NCBI GenBank assembly: GCA_045126975.1
Contig: JBGVPL010000010.1
Coordinates: 1 to 64,000 of the forward strand
From: Aphodosoma sp045126975
Lineage (GTDB): Bacteria; Bacteroidota; Bacteroidia; Bacteroidales; Paludibacteraceae
Direction: 5' to 3'
DNA: 64,000 nucleotides
Positions within the stretch are counted from its first letter, which is position 1. Every line of letters starts with the position of its first letter. The translations under genes were made by a program, and so were the position numbers. Shown here one piece after another: positions 8,547 to 16,718 of this stretch. A model generated the notes under the pieces. That model saw only the letters and a program-made list of their open reading frames with translations, did not search any database and had not been told where the DNA came from.

Positions 8547-11500
8547 TCACTTCAAATCAAACAATCGTCTTTCTGCTGCATACAACAAATATCCTCGCGC
8601 ATTATATCCCATATCACCGATAAGTCGCACATAACGACCCACTTGACGTAAATATCGTTGATGCAATTCTTCATTATATTCTCCAAATTTATAATCTACC
8701 ACAACCACCTCTCTCGTCGCCTCATTTATCATCACTCTATCTGGTCGATACGCCCTACCATTCCCATCAAATATCTCAGCCTCATTCATCACCTTCCATT
8801 TCGAATCAAACAACTCCGCCACACCCTCTATCGCCAATATCGACTCTACCTCACTGCGCAAACCCTCAACATCTTCCCCCTCTCGCTCAAGCGACTCTAT
8901 CGCACTATCCACATCATCTACTACAACTATTCTCTCAAACAATCTATGCATCACAACCCCATGTTGGCGAGCATCTTCTGTATCTTCCGAATAAGTATAT
9001 CTCAATTCCGAACGCTTAGCCACCAACTCCTCTGATGGAAGTTGAGAGTTGAAAGTTGAAAGTTGAGAGTTATCCACTCCCTGCTCCTTATTTTTCGCTT
9101 CGCTCGGTCTTCGCTTGCGGACGCTCGAGCCGAGCGTCCCTACTTGTTCCCTATTCCTTGTTCCCTGTTCCCTATTCCCTACCTCATACACCTCATCCAT
9201 AGCCAACACCCTCTGTATCATATCCCAAACTGCCACATCATTTATCTCATCACTATTCTTTTTCAAATCTTTAGCATCTGGATAAGCACAATGCAAATAC
9301 AACTGATGCGACGCACGTGTTGTAGCTACATACAATTCATTCATCACATCAAGCACCGATGCCATAAACTCATCAACTATATCATCCGTAAACTCACTAT
9401 TAAGCAGTTTCTTAGAATTCCGCGTATTTATCGGCACTACTCCTACTTCATCCACAAATATATGATTCTTACGTGTTTTGTCTTTTGTAGATGCCAATTG
9501 TATATTATCATGCCCCGACAAACCGAATTTCCAATTCATAAACGGAATAAACACAACATCAAATTCCAATCCTTTCGATTTATGGATTGTGATAATTCTC
9601 ACTGCATCACCTCCTTCGGGCATCGCAACGAATGTCTTTTCGCCCTGTTGCGCCCAATATTCCAACAACGAACGAATATCTAATGTACCATCAATCGCAT
9701 AATTCTGCACCTTATCTAAAAACGACTGCAAATATATACTATGCACTCTGCCATCTACACTATCCAACTTAAATATATCTATCAACAACTCTATCATTTG
9801 CATCAACGCCAAGTGTTTCACTCTCGCAAATCTCTCCGCTATCGTCTCATCTACAAACACTTCTCTCTCCCATTCTGCATAATCCCCACCACTATACGAC
9901 ATCAACTCAAAATCCTCTGCACCAACTATTCTGCCCAAACACACCTCTCTATGCAATGCCACTACGTTAGCTCTATACAACTGCTCATGCGGCTGCATCA
10001 AATACTCTAATACCGCAACAATAAATCTCACTGCCACATCATCCGCCACACACAATGCCTCCGACGAATAAAATGGTATCCCTTCTGCCTTCAATCTCTC
10101 TGCAACTATCTGAGCCTCTTTGTTTTTGCGCACCAATACTGCCATATCACCATACTCGCCCAACTCTCTCATCTGCTCTACCATCCTATCCAGGCTCTTC
10201 ACTCTCCATTTCAACTCTTTATCTTCTTCGTCATCTTCAAAATATTCCACTCTCACATACCCCTTTGGCGCATCCGCCTTACCCACTTTTTGCTCACTAT
10301 CTGCATATATTTCCTGCAAATAATCTTCCTCTATCACCCCCTGCTCTTTCAACTGCGCATCCACCAATTTAGGCACCTCTGCATACAATCGATTATTAAA
10401 TTCTATTATCTCTTTACTACTTCTAAAATTCTTACCCAACGTCTCATCCTTCACCACATCACCAAATTCCGCCTTTATTCCCTCATGCAAAATACTCCAA
10501 TCGCCATTACGCCAGCGATATATACTCTGTTTCACATCGCCCACAATCATCGACTCGTTACCCTGCGACACGGTCTCTTTCAACAAAGGCACAAAGTTCC
10601 CCCATTGCAATCTCGACGTATCCTGAAACTCATCAATCATGAAATGGTCGGTCTGCACACCCACCTTTTCATATATAAATGGTGTATCCGAATTGTCTAT
10701 AATCTTATTTATAAAGTCCGAAGTCGACGATATCATCAAACAATCCTTCTCACGACAAATCTCCATTACATGCTCGTCTATCTCATTCAAAATACCCAAT
10801 ATATAAAGGTACGAATTCACTATCTTTGCCGTCTCCCACTCTCTACATCTATCCCCCTTCGGGTCACACAACTCCACAATCTTCTTCGCGCACTCATGCA
10901 AACGCGTTACAACAGGCTGCAACTCAACCTTCTTTTTATACTTCACCTTACACCAATTCTCCAAATCATCACTCTCTGCCCCTTTTGCAAAAGTTGAAGT
11001 CAATTGATATTTATTCCCTTTCAAATTCTCATAACTAAAACGAGATATTCTATTATCACCAAAAAACTCTTTTCCATCCACACCACTCAACACCCCTTGC
11101 GCCACACCACACACCTCCTTCAAATCATCCTCAAACTTCTTGATAATCTCACGAATATGCTCTCTATACTCTTTCAATCGCTTCAAATCAAACCCAAATT
11201 TCTCCTTTTGCGACAAATAATCCTCCGTCAAAATCAACTTCGCCAACTCCAATATTGCCCCTCTCGGATTCCACGACTTATCATCCAGCACCCTCTCACT
11301 CGCAAACTCCGTCAACCACTCCAACAACTGCGAATTCCCTTCATCTCCCAACGCTGCCAACATATTATCCACCGCCAACTCCAACACACTATCTGTATCT
11401 AATTCAACCTGATACTGATTATTCAAATTCAACTCCCTCGCAAACGAACGCACCACCTGCTGAAAAAATCCATCAATCGTCGATACCCTAAAATTCGTAT

Positions 11501-11852
11501 AATCTTGCAAAATATCAGTCAACAACGCCATAGCCCTCTGCCCTATCACCTCATCCGTCACACCCTTCAACGCAGGAATATCCTTTCTCAACTTCTCTAC
11601 ATAATCCTCCTTCTCTCCATGCGCCAACTCATACAACGCCCTCACAATCCTCTCCTTCATCTCCGCTGTTGACTTATTCGTAAACGTAACAGCCAACACC
11701 CGACGATGTAAATTGAGAGTTGAAAATTGTGCATTGTGCATTGTGCATTGTGCATTATTAAATTGTGCATTGAACAAATACCTAATATACTCATACACCA
11801 ACGTATAAGTCTTACCCGAACCAGCCGAAGCCTTATATACCTTTATTGACAT
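8547..11852 (-). CDS. AddA/RecB-like UvrD-family helicase-nuclease
   Basis: ATP-dependent double-strand-break processing enzyme with SF1A helicase and C-terminal RecB-type nuclease. Helicase motifs in order: ASAGSGKTYTL (I), DEFQDTSRLQW (II), IVGDVKQSIYRWR (III), LGKNFRS (IV), ITIHKSKGLEFDVVF (V), ELYVATTRASHQLYL (VI). The nuclease shows the His in VVMHRLFERI, the Asp in YRPDRVMI and VVVDYKFGE with a following Q-x3-Y-type end. The start at MSIKVYKASAGS (1101 residues) puts motif I at the N-terminus as usual. No AddB partner is in the window. Two in-frame repeat insertions, after motif I and before the nuclease, add about 25 and 50 residues of odd N/Q/R/E-rich sequence; see the separate entries. 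Confidence 0.9.
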   Translation of the reverse strand: MSIKVYKASAGSGKTYTLVYEYIRYLFNAQFNNAQCTMHNAQFSTLNLHRRVLAVTFTNKSTAEMKERIVRALYELAHGEKEDYVEKLRKDIPALKGVTDEVIGQRAMALLTDILQDYTNFRVSTIDGFFQQVVRSFARELNLNNQYQVELDTDSVLELAVDNMLAALGDEGNSQLLEWLTEFASERVLDDKSWNPRGAILELAKLILTEDYLSQKEKFGFDLKRLKEYREHIREIIKKFEDDLKEVCGVAQGVLSGVDGKEFFGDNRISRFSYENLKGNKYQLTSTFAKGAESDDLENWCKVKYKKKVELQPVVTRLHECAKKIVELCDPKGDRCREWETAKIVNSYLYILGILNEIDEHVMEICREKDCLMISSTSDFINKIIDNSDTPFIYEKVGVQTDHFMIDEFQDTSRLQWGNFVPLLKETVSQGNESMIVGDVKQSIYRWRNGDWSILHEGIKAEFGDVVKDETLGKNFRSSKEIIEFNNRLYAEVPKLVDAQLKEQGVIEEDYLQEIYADSEQKVGKADAPKGYVRVEYFEDDEEDKELKWRVKSLDRMVEQMRELGEYGDMAVLVRKNKEAQIVAERLKAEGIPFYSSEALCVADDVAVRFIVAVLEYLMQPHEQLYRANVVALHREVCLGRIVGAEDFELMSYSGGDYAEWEREVFVDETIAERFARVKHLALMQMIELLIDIFKLDSVDGRVHSIYLQSFLDKVQNYAIDGTLDIRSLLEYWAQQGEKTFVAMPEGGDAVRIITIHKSKGLEFDVVFIPFMNWKFGLSGHDNIQLASTKDKTRKNHIFVDEVGVVPINTRNSKKLLNSEFTDDIVDEFMASVLDVMNELYVATTRASHQLYLHCAYPDAKDLKKNSDEINDVAVWDMIQRVLAMDEVYEVGNREQGTRNREQVGTLGSSVRKRRPSEAKNKEQGVDNSQLSTFNSQLPSEELVAKRSELRYTYSEDTEDARQHGVVMHRLFERIVVVDDVDSAIESLEREGEDVEGLRSEVESILAIEGVAELFDSKWKVMNEAEIFDGNGRAYRPDRVMINEATREVVVVDYKFGEYNEELHQRYLRQVGRYVRLIGDMGYNARGYLLYAAERRLFDLK
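9036..9182. repeat. Composite repeat inside the AddA-like reading frame
   Basis: From right to left in the gene: heptamers of the GTTCCCTATTCCTT type (9146-9182), a GGGACGC palindrome (9119-9143), a TTTTTCGCTTCGCTC segment (9091-9105, also at 34320-34334), another short GTTCC-type tract, and AGTTGAG/AGTTGAA heptamers (9038-9070). All are in frame and encode residues such as GNREQGTRNREQ and NSQLSTFNSQL. The region lies between helicase motif VI and the nuclease, where linker length can vary. Confidence 0.85.
11706..11774. repeat. Heptamer tract inside the AddA-like reading frame (N-terminal)
   Basis: Heptamers TTGTGCA (five tandem copies at 11727-11762 with one partial) and AGTTGAA/TTGAGAG encode FNNAQCTMHNAQFSTLN, inserted between the first helix after motif I and the beta strand VLAVTFTNKST (motif Ia). 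No stop arises in the used frame. Confidence 0.85.
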
Positions 11853-11885
11853 AACAAATACTATAACACTTTTTATAATGATATG

Positions 11886-11893
11886 CAAAGATA
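11886..11893 (-). promoter_or_regulatory. Putative -7 element for the AddA-like gene
   Basis: TATCTTTG on the minus strand, 34 bases upstream of the chosen start. No matching -33 TTG is seen at the usual distance. It forms a divergent pair with the plus-strand promoter at 11917-11947. Confidence 0.45.
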
Positions 11894-11916
11894 ATAAAAA
11901 TTTCCAAAATCTCCTC

Positions 11917-11947
11917 TTGCACACCTTAAAAATAATTCCTATCTTTG
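11917..11947 (+). promoter_or_regulatory. Promoter of the Mpv17-like gene
   Basis: TTG at 11917-11919, 20-base spacer, TATCTTTG at 11940-11947. The leader to the start at 12041 is about 85 bases. Confidence 0.7.
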
Positions 11948-12040
11948 CAGAAAAATAATATAACTCAAAAATATAAAACGAGGCGAAACCGAGTACAAAA
12001 AATCTCGCTACTCGCTACTAAAAATCTAAATATCTGATAT

Positions 12041-12751
12041 ATGAAAAAAGCAGACATCATCTTCATCATCTGTGCCGTAGCATTTTTGGCACCATTCTTC
12101 ATCTTCGACTCTGTGTATCAAGCATTCCTATGGGCAACAGCCAACTACCCATTCGTAATGAGTTTCCTCAAATTCGGCATTCTCTCAACTGCAGGCGAAT
12201 GTATCGGACTCCGCATCAAAACTGGCTCATACAACGCACCAGGTTTCGGCGTACTCCCACGCGGTATCACATGGGGCTTCCTCGGTATGCTCATCTCAGC
12301 AGCCATGACAATATTCTCAACCGGCGTACCTAACGTACTCAACACCATCGGCATAACTCCAGCCGACACAACCTACGCCGAACTCATCCGCCAAAGTATC
12401 TTCACATCAGCGTCATGGTACCACTTCCTTGCAGCATTCATGATATCTACATTCATGAACTGCATCTTCGCCCCAGTATTCATGGTACTCCACAAAGTCA
12501 GCGACACACACATCATGAATAATGGTGGCACACTCCGTGGCTATTTCTCTAAACTCCACTTCCAACAAATATTCGTGAATCTCGATTGGGCAACTATTTG
12601 GGGCTTCCTCTTCAAAAAAACAATCCCACTCTTCTGGATTCCAGCCCACACCATCACATTCATGCTTCCACCTGAATACCGCGTACTCTTTGCTGCCCTC
12701 CTCGGCGTAATGCTCGGCGTATTCATGTCACTCGCCACCCGCAAAAAATAA
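12041..12751 (+). CDS. Membrane protein, Mpv17/PMP22-like
   Basis: A 236-residue integral membrane protein with four or more hydrophobic segments (residues ~5-30, 85-110, 130-160, 185-225). The C-terminal stretch IPLFWIPAHTITFMLP-x-YRVLF resembles the Mpv17/PMP22 signature (a W/F-x-P-x-Q/H-x2-x-F...R pattern), and ANYPFVMSFLKFGILSTAGE resembles its N-terminal half. That assignment comes from motif resemblance only. The biochemical role is unknown. It starts a plus-strand group with the FetA/FetB-type transporter and carries its own promoter. It is divergent from the AddA-like gene. Confidence 0.65.
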   Translation: MKKADIIFIICAVAFLAPFFIFDSVYQAFLWATANYPFVMSFLKFGILSTAGECIGLRIKTGSYNAPGFGVLPRGITWGFLGMLISAAMTIFSTGVPNVLNTIGITPADTTYAELIRQSIFTSASWYHFLAAFMISTFMNCIFAPVFMVLHKVSDTHIMNNGGTLRGYFSKLHFQQIFVNLDWATIWGFLFKKTIPLFWIPAHTITFMLPPEYRVLFAALLGVMLGVFMSLATRKK

Positions 12752-12765
12752 TTTACTAAAATAAA

Positions 12766-12836
12766 AAGACAGAAGAACAGAAAAACATAAAAATTTTGTT
12801 ATTATGTTATTATCGTCTTCTAAAAATAAATTCATG
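12766..12836. repeat. AGACAGAAGAACAGAA inverted element
   Basis: Left arm AGACAGAAGAACAG and right arm around 12801-12820 (TTATGTTATTATCGTCTTCT) form an imperfect hairpin in the gap before the ATPase gene. It is the same design as 14536-14591 and 26408-26462 and may act as a weak terminator or processing hairpin. Confidence 0.6.
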
Positions 12837-12864
12837 TTCTCCTGTCTTCATGTCTTAAAAAAAT

Positions 12865-13482
12865 ATGATTCAATTCAACAACACATATTTCACCTACGAC
12901 GGAAAGCCACTAATCAGTGGCTTTTCTGCTCATATCAAGCCTGGCGAAAAAGTAGTCTTCTACGGACCCTCAGGCTCAGGCAAATCAACCCTCGTCCACG
13001 CAATACTCGGATTCCTCCAACCCGAACAAGGCGAAATCCACATCAACAACCTACCCCTCTCGGCTGACACAATCAACGAAATCCGCCAGCTCACCTCGTG
13101 GCTACCACAAGACATCTCTCTGCCTTACAACACAATACGCGAGATGATACACGCTCCATTCGAATTCAAAGCCAATCATTTTCACAAACCCACTGACCAA
13201 CAAATACTCGCCGAATTCGACAAACTTGGACTCGAACACACCCTCCTCGACAAAGGCATCAGCGAAATATCAGGCGGACAAAAACAACGCATCTTGCTCC
13301 TCACCACCGTCCTACTCCGCCGACCAATCCTATTGCTCGACGAACCAACCTCAGCCCTCGATGCCCAATCTGTAGACCTTGTAATTAACTACCTCCGCTC
13401 ACTCACCGACACCACAATCATAGCCATATCCCACGACCAAAAACTAATCAACTCCCTCGACACCAAAATAAAAATCGGATAA
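12865..13482 (+). CDS. ABC transporter ATP-binding protein, FetA-like
   Basis: Small (205 residues) ABC ATPase with Walker A GPSGSGKST, Q-loop LPQDISL, signature ISGGQKQR, Walker B ILLLDEPTSALD and switch His in IAISHD. The permease two genes' distance downstream (13772) is of the FetB/UPF0014 family, so the pair is likely an efflux system of the FetAB type, implicated in iron homeostasis in E. coli. The 290-base gap between them holds a palindrome, so they may not be tightly co-transcribed. Confidence 0.85.
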   Translation: MIQFNNTYFTYDGKPLISGFSAHIKPGEKVVFYGPSGSGKSTLVHAILGFLQPEQGEIHINNLPLSADTINEIRQLTSWLPQDISLPYNTIREMIHAPFEFKANHFHKPTDQQILAEFDKLGLEHTLLDKGISEISGGQKQRILLLTTVLLRRPILLLDEPTSALDAQSVDLVINYLRSLTDTTIIAISHDQKLINSLDTKIKIG

Positions 13483-13771
13483 ATTATTTTTTAACATAAG
13501 TACAAAACTAATTTGCAGGTTTGTGAATTATAATTTGTATTTTACAATTTTGTAAGGATAACAACTTTTTCAAGTACAAGCCCTAAATCATAACAATACT
13601 AATTACTCTTGTACAGACGCAATATATTGCGTCTCTACTAATTCCAAGGCATGTACTTAAAAAAACAAAATCAGCCAACCGAAACCAAACAAAATAACCA
13701 AAACAAATCGTCCTTAAATATATTATGTACTTCTGTTAAAATTAAAATTAAAATAAAAAACAAATTAAACT
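13483..13771. other. Spacer between the FetA- and FetB-like genes
   Basis: A 289-base gap without a convincing gene. It holds a GC-containing palindrome at 13614-13640 and otherwise A-rich sequence. No promoter with both motifs is visible. Confidence 0.5.
13614..13640. repeat. AGACGCAATATATTGCGTCT palindrome
   Basis: Perfect palindrome AGACGCAATATATTGCGTCT followed by CTACTA. A close relative (GAGACGCAATTTATTGCGTC) lies inside topB at 31644-31671, and the trailing CTAC is shared with the GGGACGC elements. Confidence 0.75.
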
Positions 13772-14536
13772 ATGGACATTTCATTCACCTCACTACTATG
13801 GGGATTTCTACTTTTAATAATCCCTTCATACTTCCTCTATCACTACCGCACAGGCTTAGTGAAAGACACCCTCATTGCCGCCCTACGCATGACCCTCCAA
13901 CTATTCCTCATAGGCTTCTACCTCAAATACATGTTCGAACTCAACCTATGGTGGCTCAATGTCTTATGGGTAATAATCATGGCAGGCGTAGCATCACAAA
14001 CTATCATCAAGCGCACCAACCTCTCTCTCCGACAAATGTTCCTTCCCATCACAGTAGCACTCGTATGCTCAGTAGCCATCATCGACGCCTATTTCATGGG
14101 GCTCATCGTGCGACAAGACAACCTATTCGAAACCCGCTACTTCATCCCCGTCAGCGGAATGATACTCGGCAACATGCTATCTGCCAACGTAATAGCGATG
14201 AACACCTACTACGGAGCACTCCGTCGCGAACGCACCAACTATCTCTTCCGCCTTGCCAACGGAGCCACTGCCCACGAAGCACGCTCGCCATTCATGCGCG
14301 ATGCCTTGATAAAATCCTTCAACCCCACAATTGCCTCAATGGCAGTAATGGGCCTCATCGCCCTACCTGGCACGATGACAGGCCAAATACTCGGAGGCTC
14401 CGACCCCGACGTCGCCATCAAATACCAAATTATGCTCATGATATCAATCTTCGCCTCATCGCTCATCTCAGTTCTCCTAACCCTCGTCCTCACCAAAAAC
14501 AAAATATTCAATACCTACCACATCCCCAAAATATAA
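13772..14536 (+). CDS. fetB: FetB/UPF0014 family ABC permease
   Basis: Inner-membrane permease of the FetB (YbbM, UPF0014) family; 254 residues, usual length. About seven hydrophobic segments are visible. Family-typical stretches are ALRMTLQLFLIGFYLKYMF, VIIMAGVASQTIIKR, IPVSGMILGNMLSANVIAMN and ALIALPGTMTGQILGGSDP (here GLIALPGTMTGQILGGSDPDVAIKYQ). FetAB in E. coli is described as an iron exporter; the substrate here is inferred from homology. It partners with the ATPase at 12865. Confidence 0.88.
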   Translation: MDISFTSLLWGFLLLIIPSYFLYHYRTGLVKDTLIAALRMTLQLFLIGFYLKYMFELNLWWLNVLWVIIMAGVASQTIIKRTNLSLRQMFLPITVALVCSVAIIDAYFMGLIVRQDNLFETRYFIPVSGMILGNMLSANVIAMNTYYGALRRERTNYLFRLANGATAHEARSPFMRDALIKSFNPTIASMAVMGLIALPGTMTGQILGGSDPDVAIKYQIMLMISIFASSLISVLLTLVLTKNKIFNTYHIPKI

Positions 14537-14591
14537 AAGACAAAAGAACAGAAGAACATAATTTTTGTTATTATGTTATTATCGTCTTCTA
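14536..14591. repeat. AGACAAAAGAACAGAAGAAC inverted element
   Basis: Octamer-like left arm (AGACAAAA-GAACAGAA-GAACATAA) and complementary right arm TTATGTTATTATCGTCTTCT at 14572-14591, directly after fetB. Confidence 0.65.
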
Positions 14592-14599
14592 AATAAAAA

Positions 14600-14629
14600 G
14601 AGGCTGTGTCAAAGTTCAGACACAGCCTC
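14600..14629. terminator. Bidirectional terminator between fetB and surface protein 1
   Basis: Perfect 11-bp stem GAGGCTGTGTC/GACACAGCCTC with an 8-base loop, A-run before and T-run after, so it can end transcripts from both converging genes. Confidence 0.9.
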
Positions 14630-14652
14630 TTTTTTATTTATAATATCTTTTT

Positions 14653-16617
14653 TTATTTTACCACAAACTTAACCCAACCATTGCCATTACGAGCAATATA
14701 AATACCCGAATTCAAATTAGGAAGAATCATTGTTTCGGAATCAACATTTACTGCACATACAAGACGACCTGTTGAATCATAAACCACCAATTCGCTATCT
14801 AATGTAAGACCTTGAATTTCGTTGTTTACAACTATAAGTTTATTTGCCGACAACGAAATATTATCTGTTGGCACTTCTGGTGCGTATGTCACAGCTACAC
14901 CGAAACGGTCGTTAAATTCGCCTCGTTCGCTATAGAATGTATAAGTTTCACCAAGATGCAAGCGAACAAAATCTTGTTCATAGTTGTCGTACAACACAAA
15001 TGTTTCGGCATTACCTGAAATATTGTCTAACGAAATAGTATATGTACCTGCTTTAGCAATATAAAGACCTACATATACAAGTGTATTTTCGATTGGACGA
15101 GTATTGAACGAATAATCGATATCACCTGCATAAGTATAGATTTCGGTATTAGCACCACCAATAGTAGCAAAACTCAAGAAATCCTCACCTATCGCATAAC
15201 CTTCTGCCGAAGCATCTTCTTCAAAGAAAATACCTGTTTGGTCTTCTTCGCCTTCGCCTTCAATTCTCAAATAATATTTCTCTGTAGCCGATTTTTCTCT
15301 TGCCAACATTGGTGCAGAATTTCTTGTCGCTGAAGCGCTCATAGTATAATCCCCTGCATATTGAACAAAGAAGGTTGCAAAAGGTTCAAACGAACGACCT
15401 GCCAATGCAAGTTCATCATATTTTTTAGCCCCTCTATTATAAGTACATGCATATTCAATCGAAGATGACAAAGATGTCACACCTGCATTAACAAACAATG
15501 CATTACCTATGTAGTACCAATTCTGATTAGCTGCAATACTACCTGTTGTCCCTTTCAATGTTTTTTCATAACTTTTCTCTACTTTAATTACTTCTTCTGC
15601 TGAAACTGGAACAAATTCAAGTGTCACTGTTGCATTTTCAGTAGCAAAATTATATGCCACACCTCTCTTAAACACCTTATCTGATGTAACATAATTTGTT
15701 ACCCATGCCGACTCTCCATTTGCGCGCTTCGCAGTACTATACTCTTGATAACCCACACCCGATAAATTAGCAGTAACACACTTTACATCTATAGGAAACG
15801 AAATCGGTGTCCAATCTGTGCTATTTACATTTAGCATCTGTATTGTCGCTCTTTTCCAATAACCTTTTGGATATGTTGCTGTATTCCCCACAACAATAGT
15901 TTTTGCCTCCGAATCCAACACCTCTTTAGCATAAATTTCATCCAAGATTTTATCAAGATTAGCTACAATATCCTCAAAATCCAAATCACCACCCCCAACG
16001 AACTCCTCTACTCTGCTACCTGGTATTTCCATAGACGATTCTTCATCTGATGGTGGGTTTGTTTCATTCGACCAAGCATTACCACCTATTTCAGCTTTCT
16101 CCTGTGAATCATTTTTATTATCATCCATCAAAACAGATTCGTAATAACGCCATTCATTATAATAAGGGTCATATTGAATAACCAAACCAGCACCATAATC
16201 AATTTGATATCCACCACTTGTACCAATTTCAAAAAAATATGAATTAGTCGATGTTACCATATAATAAAGAGAACTTCCATTTACTCCATCTCGTTGTGCA
16301 AAATTTAAATACTTACCGGTTCCTAGATTTTGAAGAGTAAAACGATACCATTCATCATAATACCCTGCACCACCGATACCATATATTGGATACTCCACAA
16401 ACCACAAACTATTTTCCAAATTATAGTCAGCATCATCGCTTGTCAATGCCTTAATACTACCATCTGACATAGCTACTGCATAAACTATTTGTCCTTTAGA
16501 ATTTTTAGATGACAATCTCAATATGCTATGTTCTGCTGGTCTATCTTGACTATACACCAAAACTGATGATAAAAACATCACCGCCATCAAAACTATTTTT
16601 TGCATTATATTATTCAT
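14653..16617 (-). CDS. T9SS-sorted surface protein, mosaic family member 1
   Basis: A 654-residue secreted protein with signal peptide (residues 1-23, ending VLVYSQ) and a C-terminal T9SS type A sorting domain (ANKLIVVNNEIQGL...GIYIARNGNGWVKFVVK). The N-terminal third, with HSILRLSSKNSKGQIVYAVAM and LQNLGTGKYLNF, looks like a beta-trefoil-type carbohydrate- or host-binding fold, an inference from repeating NLGTGKYL-like segments. The middle is beta-rich (TWTPISFPIDVKC). It belongs to three tandem paralogues (with 16719 and 19359). The C-terminal ~65 residues match the broken copy at 19359, while residues ~430-490 differ from both other copies. Function unknown. Confidence 0.8.
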   Translation of the reverse strand: MNNIMQKIVLMAVMFLSSVLVYSQDRPAEHSILRLSSKNSKGQIVYAVAMSDGSIKALTSDDADYNLENSLWFVEYPIYGIGGAGYYDEWYRFTLQNLGTGKYLNFAQRDGVNGSSLYYMVTSTNSYFFEIGTSGGYQIDYGAGLVIQYDPYYNEWRYYESVLMDDNKNDSQEKAEIGGNAWSNETNPPSDEESSMEIPGSRVEEFVGGGDLDFEDIVANLDKILDEIYAKEVLDSEAKTIVVGNTATYPKGYWKRATIQMLNVNSTDWTPISFPIDVKCVTANLSGVGYQEYSTAKRANGESAWVTNYVTSDKVFKRGVAYNFATENATVTLEFVPVSAEEVIKVEKSYEKTLKGTTGSIAANQNWYYIGNALFVNAGVTSLSSSIEYACTYNRGAKKYDELALAGRSFEPFATFFVQYAGDYTMSASATRNSAPMLAREKSATEKYYLRIEGEGEEDQTGIFFEEDASAEGYAIGEDFLSFATIGGANTEIYTYAGDIDYSFNTRPIENTLVYVGLYIAKAGTYTISLDNISGNAETFVLYDNYEQDFVRLHLGETYTFYSERGEFNDRFGVAVTYAPEVPTDNISLSANKLIVVNNEIQGLTLDSELVVYDSTGRLVCAVNVDSETMILPNLNSGIYIARNGNGWVKFVVK

Positions 16618-16673
16618 AGAAACAATAAGTCTATTTATAAAATATTTTCAATAATAAATAAAATAATATTAAA

Positions 16674-16711
16674 AAACTCGTAACAGAGTCATGCACTACA
16701 GTTACGAGTTT
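16674..16711 (-). terminator. Terminator of surface protein 2
   Basis: Arms AAAAACTCGTAAC and GTTACGAGTTTTT with a loop of about 15 bases, just past the stop of the gene at 16719; the left arm supplies the minus-strand T-run. Confidence 0.8.
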
Positions 16712-16718
16712 TTTATTT

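Noticed and set aside
13651..14592. A 313-codon plus-strand frame overlapping fetB
   Set aside because: Same strand, other frame; the encoded sequence is His/Arg/Pro-rich and the fetB frame has clear family motifs.
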